64,000 bases of DNA from Oscillospiraceae bacterium (GCA_020025535.1 JAHHRY010000007.1:12630-76629), one strand, 5' to 3'. Numbered from the stretch's first letter, positions 25,461-33,645 are shown. Notes: a model not told the origin generated them from the letters alone. Made by a program: numbers and translations.

Positions 25461-26255
25461 GTGAAAAAGGCCATTTTGCCAAGGTTGCTTGTTTTATCCC
25501 TTCTTTTAACGGGCTGCAGCAGTATGTTGGGGGCTGCCCGGGTGGAAACTTTACGGGGATGGTCATTCCAGTACAATGAAGGAACAGATGACTACAGCCT
25601 TTTCTTTGGTTTGAGGGATTGCAATGAGCGTGCAGTTTCTGCGGAGGTAGATGTAGACATCCGTATTGAAAATGACCAGGGCGAAGTAGTTTATTCTGCT
25701 ACAAGATCGGTTACACCCGATGACTTTGGAACCTATACAAGTGAAGCAAGAGGCGAAGAATATCTTGCGGAGATTAGAATTCCAAGAAGGGATATCACTG
25801 CGGGAAAATCCGCCGATGGAAAGGTATATCTAACAGTTTATAAAGGAGATGCCCTGCGCTTCGATGAAGTGAACTGTGAGCCACTTTTCTGTCTCCCGAT
25901 ACAGGACATAAAACTGGAAGCGGCACAGCTGCCGGCTGAGATTCCGGTCCGGGACTATATGGGGGAGATTGCATCCAAAATTCAGATCGAAGATGTTTCC
26001 TATGTGTTTGAGAAAGAATATAGCCCTGTCCTGAAGATTACGGTTATTGGCACGAAAACAGAAGGCAATTCGGACTCTATCTATGATAGGGTCAGTTATA
26101 AGTTGTGCGACGAGGAAGGGTATGTGGTTGAAACCGGAGAGCTGTTTCTGGATTCTCTTAACAAGGGTGATAAATTTAAGGATGATTCCATTGTAATTTA
26201 TGATATTGAACCGGGCAAAACATATACGATTACTTTTGCGGAATCGAAGATTTGA
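25461..26255 (+). CDS. Predicted lipoprotein of unknown function
   Basis: 264 residues from GTG 25461, chosen because AAGGAG ends 8 bases before it. A lipoprotein signal is clear: basic start, hydrophobic core LPRLLVLSLLLTGC with lipobox Cys near residue 19. The mature part is beta-rich with two Ig/FxLYD-like repeats (SVTPDDFGTYTSEARGEEYL; then a closing DIEPGKTYTITF), suggesting a surface-anchored protein. It pairs with the upstream Cys-cluster protein. No substrate can be suggested. Confidence 0.78.
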   Translation: MKKAILPRLLVLSLLLTGCSSMLGAARVETLRGWSFQYNEGTDDYSLFFGLRDCNERAVSAEVDVDIRIENDQGEVVYSATRSVTPDDFGTYTSEARGEEYLAEIRIPRRDITAGKSADGKVYLTVYKGDALRFDEVNCEPLFCLPIQDIKLEAAQLPAEIPVRDYMGEIASKIQIEDVSYVFEKEYSPVLKITVIGTKTEGNSDSIYDRVSYKLCDEEGYVVETGELFLDSLNKGDKFKDDSIVIYDIEPGKTYTITFAESKI

Positions 26256-26262
26256 AGAAGCC

Positions 26263-26300
26263 ATTGAGAGGCAGTACATACAGTATTGCCTCTCAATTTT
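26263..26300 (+). terminator. Terminator after lipoprotein gene
   Basis: An 11-bp perfect stem (26263-26273 with 26287-26297) followed by a short T run, 8 bases past the stop. Confidence 0.75.
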
Positions 26301-26440
26301 ATCAAAAAGTTTCTTAGAACAGAAGAAAATAGCATTTATATACACTTAAAGAATGGCCAAATAGTTTTAATTCCTTCTGCATTTAAAAATTCAGAATATT
26401 TATAGGGAAAAGTAGATATCCTGCGTCCCCCCTGCGCTTC

Positions 26441-26755
26441 GTGAAAAACACAATCGTGCCTGCAAACACGCTGGAACAAAATAGATTTACTTCAATCAGT
26501 GACTTTAAGAGATCTTTGTGTTGGGGGGCTGAAATTGAATTCGAATGGGAAGGAAAGCGTTATGGTATCTTTTCTCGTCTAAAGAAAACGGCGTCTTCTC
26601 CTACACAAATATTGATTTCTCAGTTTTGCATTGAAAACTATCAAAATACAGATAAATGGTGCGATACCCCCGACGAAGTCCTCGAATACATGGTCGGTTC
26701 TGACCGCCTGCGGGATGTGATCACACAGGTCACTGTATTGGATCGAACGGTTTAA
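26441..26755 (+). CDS. Small conserved-looking hypothetical protein
   Basis: 104 residues from a GTG at 26441. Segments such as TSISDFKRSLCWGAEIEFEW, EGKRYGIFSRL and WCDTPDEVLEYMVGSDRLRD followed by VLDRTV have the balance of a folded alpha/beta protein. No ribosome site lies before the GTG and the upstream DNA is AT-rich, so the true start may be the GTG, an internal codon, or a lost 5' part. It is alone between a terminator and an empty region. Unknown function. Confidence 0.55.
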   Translation: MKNTIVPANTLEQNRFTSISDFKRSLCWGAEIEFEWEGKRYGIFSRLKKTASSPTQILISQFCIENYQNTDKWCDTPDEVLEYMVGSDRLRDVITQVTVLDRTV

Positions 26756-26807
26756 GGATGAATGACGAAATGATATCTATGAATCCATATATGCCCCCCT
26801 GTAGAGA

Positions 26808-26948
26808 ATGATTCTTTCCATAATGGTGATTTCTACGGAAAGCATTGCCAAGCCTCATGCACATAACACAGGTATCATTGCTGTGGTATTGTGGATTATG
26901 CTGGCCGTTTGGGTAGGGTACTGCATTATAGGTATCGATGTGGGCTGA
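26808..26948 (+). CDS. Doubtful 46-codon membrane peptide
   Basis: ATG 26808 opens a frame with one strong membrane segment (IIAVVLWIMLAVWVGYCIIG) near its C-terminus. The ribosome site is weak and there is no partner gene, so this is reported only as a candidate. Confidence 0.2.
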   Translation: MILSIMVISTESIAKPHAHNTGIIAVVLWIMLAVWVGYCIIGIDVG

Positions 26949-27337
26949 CACCCGGAGTGATTGGTATGTTTTTCTGGAAGGATCCTATCCGTTAAAACAC
27001 CTACTGACAAACAAACCGAGACAGTGGATTTGCGCCCTGCCTCCACAACGAAAAAACCGGAATTCGTAAGAATCCCGGCCTTTTTATGCGTTTTTTGCGC
27101 TGCTTTCCACAAAGCAGTTCTGCACATATGTGATTAAGGTAAAAGAAAGCAGGCGGCTATCCCGGAAAAAGAAAGGCGCAGTTTTGTTTTCAGGGCGCTT
27201 TGCGTATGAGTTCCATTGGCTTTGAAGAGAAAAGCCTATATTTGTGCTACTCTGATAAATATGATTGGGTATGGATTTGTACGCGGCACTGTGATACAAT
27301 GTCTCTGCACCTAAGTTAAAGAGCTAGGAGGGGAAAT
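26949..27337. other. Intergenic region with one hairpin
   Basis: No gene with a ribosome site was found. A hairpin flanked by A and T runs at 27051-27085 (CCGGAATTC...GAATCCCGG with one mismatch) is probably a terminator in either direction. The rest shows no repeat or RNA that I recognise. Confidence 0.4.
27051..27085. terminator. Candidate bidirectional terminator
   Basis: A nine-base stem with one mismatch, A6 on the left and T5 on the right. Confidence 0.5.
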
Positions 27338-27724
27338 ATGCGTTACATAGAATCTGTTGCAGAACTTAGAGAAAATATGACTACACTCGACCACTATCTG
27401 GAGCAGAAAAGAGAAAGTACATATTCTTTTGCGCTGAATCTTATCCGGAAGGGAACCTGTTTTGTGGCGTTGTCTACAAAGAATGGCTACCGTTTCTATC
27501 CCAGCAGATTTGTTGGATACGCAGAAAATACCAAGGAAAAGCATGAAAATAATGATACGAAGGATGGCCGCAAGACCAATCCTGTCATTTCTTCGCTGTT
27601 AGGCCAGAAAGTTGAGCCCAATCCCATGCTTGAAAAGGCATATCGGGATTATTGCGAAAAGCTGGGCTTTATTGCCAACGACAGGGGCACCTTTGGCGTA
27701 GAAAGAAAGTATTGGATGCTGTGA
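27338..27724 (+). CDS. Hypothetical protein
   Basis: 128 residues with a strong AGGAGGGGAAAT site. The N-terminal half is helical (ESVAELRENMTTLDHYLEQK then FALNLIRKGTCFVAL) with a strand pair (YRFYPSRFVGYAEN); a charged linker follows; the C-terminal ~45 residues (NPMLEKAYRDYCEKLGFIAN) form a second helical unit. No family is recognised. It is probably the last gene of the accessory region before chromosome-like genes resume. Confidence 0.7.
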   Translation: MRYIESVAELRENMTTLDHYLEQKRESTYSFALNLIRKGTCFVALSTKNGYRFYPSRFVGYAENTKEKHENNDTKDGRKTNPVISSLLGQKVEPNPMLEKAYRDYCEKLGFIANDRGTFGVERKYWML

Positions 27725-28288
27725 CCTCTGATAGATAAAGAAAGTGGATTCAGCGGATCATTTGTGTGATTGTGGTACAGTGCGCTTTATGGCATCCGTT
27801 TCCGGACCGATGCCGGGAAACGTATTTACATGAGAGATTATCAAACGGGGCTGCATGGAACATGCTGCAGATTAGATGCATAAAATATGTACGCATCTGC
27901 CTGCGGCACCGGAATTTTGGGATGTTGATGAGCGCCCGAAGCACTCTGTTTCCGAACTTCCAAAGTCTGAGCAGAATACAGGAGATTCCACCGGCATTGA
28001 GAGCCTGGCTTCCAATGTGTACTTTCTGAATTGCCCAAAGGAGCAATGGAAGATATGCCCGCTGTCCCGGCATCAGACTTGCTTTTGCGCCGGCGAATCC
28101 ATAAGTGCGGCTGCGTGGCATCACGTTCCTAAAGAAATCAAAAAGGCTCCCCCATGCAGTTTTTTCTGCATGGGGGAGCCTTTTCTGTTGCTGAGTTTTC
28201 GGGGCAGCCTGCGGTGCGGCACCGGAGCCGAAGAATCTCTGGCGGTTCTTCTGCGGGGACAGCGACCCAAAGGACACCCCTGAAACGC
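27725..28288. other. Intergenic region with a strong terminator, no gene called
   Basis: Both strands are open over stretches here, but no frame has a ribosome site and the translations are unconvincing. The region holds the strong hairpin at 28141-28184 and is a likely place for the right end of the mobile element. No tRNA was seen. Confidence 0.4.
28141..28184. terminator. Strong bidirectional terminator
   Basis: A perfect 19-bp stem (28141-28159 with 28166-28184), six-T loop, A4 and T4 edges. On the minus strand it lies ~105 bases past the antiporter gene stop and would end that transcript. Confidence 0.85.
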
Positions 28289-29512
28289 TTAACGGGAGTC
28301 CTGACCGTCGCTCGGACTTTCCTTTTTCAGCAGATGCGGATAGGCCAGATCCATGCCGATGGCACCGAGGGGAGCGGTTATCAGAATGGACAGCACGGCA
28401 ACCGACAAAACCAGTTTTCCGCAGGGGAGTCCCATGGAAAGAGGTACAGAACCGATAGCCGCCTGAACGGTAGCTTTCGGCAGGTAAGCAATCACACAGT
28501 AGAGACGCTCTTTAAAGTCCAGACGGGTACCCAGCAGGCAAAGCCATACGCCTATGGAACGGAACGTAAGACCCAGCAGGATCATCCACACCGCTTCAAG
28601 GCCGGCGTCCAGCGTATAGCGGATATCCACCGCGGCGCCTACCAGGACAAAGAGAATCAGCTCTGCAGCCAGCCAAAGCTTTCCGTATTTTTCCCGCAGC
28701 CGCTGCGCCACCGAGGGGACACTCCGCATGGCGATTACCAGAGACATACTCATAATGGCCAGCAGACCGGAGAAGGGGACGGTTCCTTCCAGCCATTCCT
28801 CCACCGTCAGAAGGAAAAAGGAAATACCCAGTATGATGATGACCTTGGTGCTGTTCCGGATCAGCTCGTGGTGTGCATAATACAGCTCAAACAGCCGGGA
28901 AAGGAACAGACCTACCAGCGCGCCTGTCAGCAGGCCCAGCAGAATGGAAATCGGAATTTTTGCCAGGGCCAGCATATGAACGCCGTTTCCCTGTGCCATT
29001 CCCAGAAAGGTGGTAAAAAGCACGATTACGAAAACGTCATCCAGCGAAGCACCTGCCAGAATGAGCTGGGGGATTTTCTTTTCCGTGCCCCAGTTCTGCT
29101 CCATCAGGGTCACCATACGGGGCACGACCACGGCGGGGGAAACGGCGCCCAGCACGGCACCCATCACTGCTGCCTCAATCCGGTTGATGCCCAAAATGGC
29201 CGGAGCAAAAAGAACGAAAGCGGAAATTTCAAAGAGGGCAGGCAGAAACGACATACATATGGCGGGACGGCCCACTTTTTTCAGATCGTCCAGATTCAGG
29301 GACAGACCCGCTTTGATGAGGATAATGACCAGTGCAAATTTTCTCAGTTCGGCGGAAATGCCCAGAATGGAACTGTCCAGCAGATCCAGAACGTATGGCC
29401 CCAGCAGGATGCCGGTGACCAGCATTCCGATGATCCGCGGAAGGTGAATTCTGCGGCAGATTGCAGCAGTGGAGAGTCCTACCAGAAAAACTAAAGACAA
29501 AGAAAATAACAT
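28289..29512 (-). CDS. Cation/proton antiporter (CPA family), fluoride-riboswitch controlled
   Basis: 407 residues with about a dozen membrane segments, beginning with the CPA opening (HLPRIIGMLVTGILLGP). The ion-site helix carries the acidic pair D158-D159 (GASLDDVFVIVLF), and an unwound-helix-like SPAVVVPRM precedes it. CPA proteins exchange protons for Na+, K+ or, in some riboswitch-linked members, help with fluoride or pH stress. The AAAAGGAGG site and ATG lie directly after a leader that folds as a fluoride aptamer. It stands alone as one transcript, ended by the hairpin at 28141. The transported ion cannot be read from sequence. Confidence 0.9.
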   Translation of the reverse strand: MLFSLSLVFLVGLSTAAICRRIHLPRIIGMLVTGILLGPYVLDLLDSSILGISAELRKFALVIILIKAGLSLNLDDLKKVGRPAICMSFLPALFEISAFVLFAPAILGINRIEAAVMGAVLGAVSPAVVVPRMVTLMEQNWGTEKKIPQLILAGASLDDVFVIVLFTTFLGMAQGNGVHMLALAKIPISILLGLLTGALVGLFLSRLFELYYAHHELIRNSTKVIIILGISFFLLTVEEWLEGTVPFSGLLAIMSMSLVIAMRSVPSVAQRLREKYGKLWLAAELILFVLVGAAVDIRYTLDAGLEAVWMILLGLTFRSIGVWLCLLGTRLDFKERLYCVIAYLPKATVQAAIGSVPLSMGLPCGKLVLSVAVLSILITAPLGAIGMDLAYPHLLKKESPSDGQDSR

Positions 29513-29527
29513 GATTTCCTCCTTTTG

Positions 29528-29556
29528 GGCGCAAAAAAGCCGATAACTTCTGCGCC
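29528..29556 (-). promoter_or_regulatory. Expression platform hairpin of the fluoride riboswitch
   Basis: GGCGCA/TGCGCC ends pair across this segment, immediately upstream of AAAAGGAGG. The aptamer's ACTTCTG can alternatively pair with CAGAAGT here, giving two exclusive folds, as expected of a switch. Confidence 0.55.
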
Positions 29557-29561
29557 TTAAA

Positions 29562-29624
29562 AATCACAGAAGTCATCAGCTGATTCAGCGGTTCAGGTTT
29601 CCCTAGGGAGAACTTCATTCCCGA
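29562..29624 (-). ncRNA. Fluoride riboswitch (crcB motif)
   Basis: On the minus strand the leader reads GGGAATGAAGTTCTCCC, then a linker with AACCGCTG, then CAGCTGATGACTTCTGTG. This matches the crcB-motif layout: a GG-NATG-NN-TTC-CC stem-loop, the AACCGC-NN-GC segment and the CTGATG-NNTCCT-like element that forms the pseudoknot. The RNA senses fluoride and turns on fluoride-resistance transporters. It sits between a good promoter and the antiporter gene, a known gene association for this riboswitch class. Confidence 0.85.
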
Positions 29625-29630
29625 GGACAC

Positions 29631-29659
29631 ATTATATCTGCCGAAGGAATAAAAATCAA
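29631..29659 (-). promoter_or_regulatory. Promoter of the antiporter/riboswitch transcript
   Basis: On the minus strand TTGATT (29654-29659), exactly 17 bases, then TATAAT (29631-29636). The aptamer starts about 7 bases downstream. Confidence 0.8.
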
Positions 29660-29804
29660 GAGATACGCACGAAGAATTTCTGCGTTGCGTCAGGAAAGAC
29701 CGGGAAACAGGCATTTTTGCCGCGGAAAGCAAAGGATAGCCCGCTGCCGTTCGGGGTCGCCGGACAGCGGGCATAAAATTCTCCTGAATCCGTATTTTGG
29801 GGGA

Positions 29805-29833
29805 TGGACAAACGGGAAAAAGTATGCAATAAT
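29805..29833 (+). promoter_or_regulatory. Candidate promoter of the pab operon
   Basis: TGGACA (29805-29810), 17 bases, AATAAT (29828-29833). Transcription would start near 29840 and give a ~110-base leader. Confidence 0.5.
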
Positions 29834-29893
29834 GAGAAAGAATAAGGGTGTGTCCGGATCGGCTCCTTTGGGAGCGCAGATTTGAAGGAAAAC

Positions 29894-29934
29894 TGCCGAG
29901 AAAGTTCTGTATAGGGACTTTCTCGGCATTTTTA
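29894..29934 (+). terminator. Terminator/attenuator in the pab leader
   Basis: A 12-bp perfect stem (29894-29905 with 29917-29928) followed by T5, ending only ~15 bases before the pabA start. A 17-codon frame (ATG at ~29831, ending TGA) lies ahead of it. It can end upstream transcripts or attenuate the pab operon. Confidence 0.65.
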
Positions 29935-29949
29935 TATGGGAGGTTCCGT

Positions 29950-30573
29950 ATGTATTTGATGATCGATAATTTTGACTCGTTTGTCTATAATCTGGCCTGC
30001 TATATGCAGGAGAGAGGGGCGCAGGTGCGCCTTGTACGCAGCGACCGGATCCGTGCGGAGGATTTGGAAGCGCTGCTGAAAGAAGGTGCGGAAGAAAGGC
30101 TGGAAGGGCTTATCCTGTCTCCCGGCCCCAAAAGCCCGCAGGACTGCGGAAACTGCAGGGAGATCCTGCTGCGTGCCGCCGGACGGGTTCCGGTCCTTGG
30201 GGTGTGTCTGGGACACCAGATCATCGGAAGCGTGTACGGCGCGGAGGTTTGCAAGGGAAAGCGGCCCATGCATGGAAAAATCAGCAGGATTGAGACAAAC
30301 GGAAGGAACCTGTTTGCAGGGCTTCCCGGCTCGTTCCGGGTGACCCGCTACCACTCTCTGGTGGTGAGCGACCGGGGCTTTCCCGATTGCCTGGAGGTGG
30401 ATGCCCGGGCGGAGGATGGGACAATTATGGCGCTGCATCACAAAAGTTTGCCGATTTACGGCGTGCAGTTCCATCCGGAGGCGGTGCTGACGGAGTACGG
30501 CCATGAGCTGCTGGAGAATTTTATGCGGATATGCGAACAATGGGGGAAGAGCCATGAAAACAGTCATTCGTAA
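29950..30573 (+). CDS. pabA: Aminodeoxychorismate synthase, glutamine amidotransferase subunit
   Basis: 207 residues. It releases ammonia from glutamine for PabB. Class I amidotransferase triad: C86 (GVCLGHQ), H175 and E177 (QFHPEAVLTEYG); the opening MYLMIDNFDSFVYNL is typical of PabA/TrpG. The ATG at 29950 follows GGGAGGTTCCGT. PabA and TrpG are near-identical in fold, but the downstream pabB and pabC, and no other trp genes, point to folate synthesis. Its end overlaps pabB by 20 bases. Confidence 0.95.
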   Translation: MYLMIDNFDSFVYNLACYMQERGAQVRLVRSDRIRAEDLEALLKEGAEERLEGLILSPGPKSPQDCGNCREILLRAAGRVPVLGVCLGHQIIGSVYGAEVCKGKRPMHGKISRIETNGRNLFAGLPGSFRVTRYHSLVVSDRGFPDCLEVDARAEDGTIMALHHKSLPIYGVQFHPEAVLTEYGHELLENFMRICEQWGKSHENSHS

Positions 30574-31912
30574 GCTGGATATTTACAAAGAAGCGGCAGC
30601 GATTTTTGAATGCTGCCAGAATGAGAAGATGGCGGCATTTCTGGATTCGTCTCTGGAGGGAGAGACCGGGCGGTACAGCGTGATTGGTCTGGACCCCTAT
30701 CTGATCCTGACGGAGGACGAGGGAGTTTTTTACCGCAATGGAGAGCCGCAGAAAGAAAGCTTTCTTCAGGGGCTGAACCAGGCACTGGAAAGCGCAAGAG
30801 AGGACAATCCGACGTCGCTTCCGCTGATTTCGGGAGCGCTGGGATATTTTTCCTATGACTTCGGAAGAAAGTTTGAGCACATCTCTACACGCCACCCCAG
30901 AAAACTGCGGGTGCCGGATGCGGTGTTTGCCTTTTACGATGTTCTCATTATCGAAGACAAGACGGAAAAGGCCCTTTATCTCACAGCCCGGGGAGAAAAA
31001 CGCCCCCCGGAGCAGGCGTTTCGGGAGGTGGAAGCGGAGATTCGTCAGTGCCGGGAGACGGTACAGCCGGAAAGACATCCGGGACTGGCACCCTTTACGC
31101 CGAATTTCGAGAAGGAGGACTACAAGGCTGCCATTGACCGGGTGATCTCCTATATCGTGGAGGGGGACATCTATATTGCCAATATGACCCAGCAGCTGAC
31201 GGTGAAAAGCGGCAGGACACCCTATGAGGTCTACCGCTATCTGCGTACCTATAATCCCGCACCTTTCAGCGCCTTTTTCCAATACGGAGATTTTCAGGTG
31301 ATCTGCTCCTCACCGGAGCGGTTCCTGCAGGTCAAAGACGGAAAGGTAGAGACAAGACCCATCAAGGGCACCCGGAAGCGGGGCAGGACTGCCAAGGAAG
31401 ACGAAGCCCTTCGCAAAGAGCTTGAAAACTCCGAGAAGGATCACAGCGAGCTGCTGATGATCGTGGATCTGGAGCGGAACGACCTGAATCATGTCTGTCA
31501 GCCGGGAACCGTGGAGGTAACGGAGCATTTTGCCGTGGAGACCTATGCCACGGTGTTTCATCTGGTTACCACCATCGTGGGCAGGCTTGGGCAGGAATGC
31601 ACGCCGGGTGCCCTGATGGAAGCGGCTTTCCCCGGAGGCTCCATCACCGGTGCACCTAAGATACGGGCAATGGAAATTATTGACGAACTGGAACATGACC
31701 GCCGGAATCTGTATACCGGCTCTTTGGGATATTTTTCTCTGAACGGGGACTGTGATCTGAATATCATCATCCGTACCGCTGTCCATCAGGACGGACAGTA
31801 TACGCTGGGCGTGGGCGGCGGTATTACCTGTGAGTCGGAGCCGGAATTTGAGTATGAAGAGACCCTTCAAAAGGCAAAGGCTCTTTTGGAGGCCATGTGG
31901 GAGGAAAGATAA
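30554..31912 (+). CDS. pabB: Aminodeoxychorismate synthase component I
   Basis: 452 residues. It converts chorismate and ammonia (from PabA) to 4-amino-4-deoxychorismate. The chorismate-binding half shows the PIKGTRKRG segment, SSPERFLQV, ENSEKDHSELLMIVDLERND, and the family signature GSITGAPKIRAMEIIDELE. The ATG 30554 overlaps the end of pabA, with GGGGGAAGAGCC upstream. Anthranilate synthase TrpE is the main alternative; PIKGT and the pabC neighbour favour PabB. Confidence 0.94.
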   Translation: MKTVIRKLDIYKEAAAIFECCQNEKMAAFLDSSLEGETGRYSVIGLDPYLILTEDEGVFYRNGEPQKESFLQGLNQALESAREDNPTSLPLISGALGYFSYDFGRKFEHISTRHPRKLRVPDAVFAFYDVLIIEDKTEKALYLTARGEKRPPEQAFREVEAEIRQCRETVQPERHPGLAPFTPNFEKEDYKAAIDRVISYIVEGDIYIANMTQQLTVKSGRTPYEVYRYLRTYNPAPFSAFFQYGDFQVICSSPERFLQVKDGKVETRPIKGTRKRGRTAKEDEALRKELENSEKDHSELLMIVDLERNDLNHVCQPGTVEVTEHFAVETYATVFHLVTTIVGRLGQECTPGALMEAAFPGGSITGAPKIRAMEIIDELEHDRRNLYTGSLGYFSLNGDCDLNIIIRTAVHQDGQYTLGVGGGITCESEPEFEYEETLQKAKALLEAMWEER

Positions 31913-32652
31913 TGTTTACACCGGACGACGGGTATTATTTTGGTTTGGGAGCCTTTGAGACCATCGCACTGGAGGAGGGAAGACCGCAGTTTCTCCGGGA
32001 GCATCTGCAGAGACTGGAGACGGCACTGAAATTTTTCTCTCTCCCGGTTTCCGTGGAACAGATCCGGGAGGCGGTGGAAGAAGCCCTGTCCCGGCAGGAG
32101 GCAAGACAGGGCCGCAGAGCACTGAAGGTGGCGGTTTCCCGGGAGAATCTGCTGGTTACCACCCGGGAAAATCCCTATTGCCGGGAGGACTATCTTCAGG
32201 GCTTCGACACAGATTATTCTGCCATCCGGCGCAACGAGACATCTCCTTTTTCCTATCATAAGACGCTGAACTGCGGGGACGGAATCTGGGAGAAGCGGCG
32301 GGCTGCGGCAGCCGGAATCCGGGAGCCGATTTTCCTGAATACCCGGGGACAGATTGCCGAAGGCGCGACGACCAACGTGTTTTTTATCCGGGAAGGCAGG
32401 CTGGTGACGCCGCCTCTTTCCTGTGGAATGCTTCCGGGCATTCTGCGAGCCTATCTCTGCCGAATCTATGAGACAGAAGAAAAAATCGTGCTGCCGGAAG
32501 AGGTTGCGGAGTATGAGGAGATGTTTGTGACCAATTCCCTGCTGGGTATCATGCCGGTGCGGCGGCTTGGACAGCATACGTTTTCCGGTATGGAGAGGGG
32601 ACTGGCGCTGGCCCGTATGTTTTTTGACAGTCATCCCGGGGAAGAGGTGTAA
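31912..32652 (+). CDS. pabC: 4-amino-4-deoxychorismate lyase
   Basis: 246 residues, a PLP-dependent class IV aminotransferase-fold lyase that releases pyruvate and leaves p-aminobenzoate. It shows GLGAFETIALEEGRPQFLRE near the start, the lysine in SYHKTLNC (Schiff-base region), ATTNVFFIREGRLVTPPL, and GMLPGILR. The first ~15 residues of typical PabC are missing or short. The start overlaps the pabB stop (TAATG), with GAGGAAAG upstream. Confidence 0.92.
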   Translation: MFTPDDGYYFGLGAFETIALEEGRPQFLREHLQRLETALKFFSLPVSVEQIREAVEEALSRQEARQGRRALKVAVSRENLLVTTRENPYCREDYLQGFDTDYSAIRRNETSPFSYHKTLNCGDGIWEKRRAAAAGIREPIFLNTRGQIAEGATTNVFFIREGRLVTPPLSCGMLPGILRAYLCRIYETEEKIVLPEEVAEYEEMFVTNSLLGIMPVRRLGQHTFSGMERGLALARMFFDSHPGEEV

Positions 32653-32656
32653 TAGG

Positions 32657-33550
32657 ATGGCAGAGACGGTTTCCGGTACCGCTCCCGGAAAAATGCTGGT
32701 GGAGCGGACAAGCCAGACCGACAGCACCCGGGTGCAGATCGGAGAAGCCCGGATCGGCGGCGGGGGTTTTTCTTTCCTTGCAGGTCTGAGAAAGGCATGG
32801 AACGAGGAAAACATAAAGAATCTGAAGCAAACAGGCGCTGCCTGCATCTGGGCGGAAGAAACGGACGACCGGAATCCCGGGGAAGAACGTCTGAGCCTGC
32901 TGACGGCGGCAGGAAAAAAAGCCGGTCTGCCGGTGATTGCCTCTGTTTCTTCCATTCGGGCGCTGCCGCTTCTGGAAAAGGCGGATGCCGTTTTGACAGA
33001 GGGACGGAGTATGCAGGATTATGAGTTGCTCCGAGCATTGGGCAGACTCAGAAAACCGGTGATTCTCACAAGGAATGCAGGCAGCACGCCGGAGGAGCTG
33101 CTTATGGCCGGGGAGTACCTGCTGAGCGGCGGCAACGGGCAGGTGATTTTCTGCGAGCAGGGAACCCGTACCTTTTCTTCTCCCACCGGGAGAAGTCTGG
33201 ATCTGACGGTAGCTCTGTGGCTTCGCAGCCGGACGCACCTGCCGATTATTGTGGATCCCGGTCCCACCGTACAGACGGAGGAGGCACTCAGCGCGATGAT
33301 TCTGGCGGCTGCGGCAGCGGGAGTGGACGGAGTGATGTTCCGGCTGGGAACGGAGGGAGACGTACCGGGGCTTTCGCCGGAGACCTTCCGGCGGACGGCG
33401 GAGCACACGCAGGCACTGCTTGCGGCGCTGGGCAGGCCGGATGTGCCGCACCCGGATGACGGACGGCTTCGTGAGAGCGCCGGGGCGCCGGTGGCTGCCT
33501 GCGAACAGGAGGCAGAAAAGCATACGCGGGCAAGCACTTTGGCGGTTTGA
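32657..33550 (+). CDS. Degenerate DAHP-synthase-like protein, probably not catalytic as DAHPS
   Basis: 297 residues, starting 4 bases after pabC. The middle aligns with type I-beta DAHP synthase: KPVILTRNAGSTPEELLMAG, QVIFCEQGTRTF, THLPIIVDPGP, AAAAAGVDGVMFRLG. In true enzymes these read KRG, CERG, DPSH and EVH and carry PEP-binding and metal ligands. Here R, H and E at these places are replaced (TRN ~138-140, CEQG ~166-169, DPGP 200-203, RLG ~229-231), and the GPC-type N-terminal loop and KPRTSPYSF motif are absent. It may be a pseudoenzyme, a regulator of chorismate supply, or an enzyme with a new reaction. The C-terminal 40 residues look disordered. Confidence 0.8.
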   Translation: MAETVSGTAPGKMLVERTSQTDSTRVQIGEARIGGGGFSFLAGLRKAWNEENIKNLKQTGAACIWAEETDDRNPGEERLSLLTAAGKKAGLPVIASVSSIRALPLLEKADAVLTEGRSMQDYELLRALGRLRKPVILTRNAGSTPEELLMAGEYLLSGGNGQVIFCEQGTRTFSSPTGRSLDLTVALWLRSRTHLPIIVDPGPTVQTEEALSAMILAAAAAGVDGVMFRLGTEGDVPGLSPETFRRTAEHTQALLAALGRPDVPHPDDGRLRESAGAPVAACEQEAEKHTRASTLAV

Positions 33551-33609
33551 AATGGAACGCCTGAGCTGTCGGAAGTGACCCGGAGTTCCTACCCGCCCCC
33601 GGCAACTGA

Positions 33610-33645
33610 AAAAAGTCCTGAAATCATAGGATTTCAGGACTTTTT
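33610..33645 (+). terminator. Terminator of the pab operon
   Basis: A 16-bp perfect stem (33610-33625 with 33630-33645), 4-base loop, T-rich tail. Confidence 0.88.

Noticed and set aside
27750..28277. Leftward 175-codon frame in the gene-free region
   Set aside because: Starts inside the upstream stem-loop region with no ribosome site and crosses the strong terminator at 28,141; read as non-coding.
28154..29494. 446-codon rightward frame opposite the antiporter
   Set aside because: His/Gln/Gly-rich translation, begins inside a terminator hairpin; the leftward membrane protein is clearly real.
29950..31912. Reading the first two genes as trpG-trpE
   Set aside because: pabC follows directly, no trp genes are adjacent, and the component I protein has the PIKGT-type segment of PabB.
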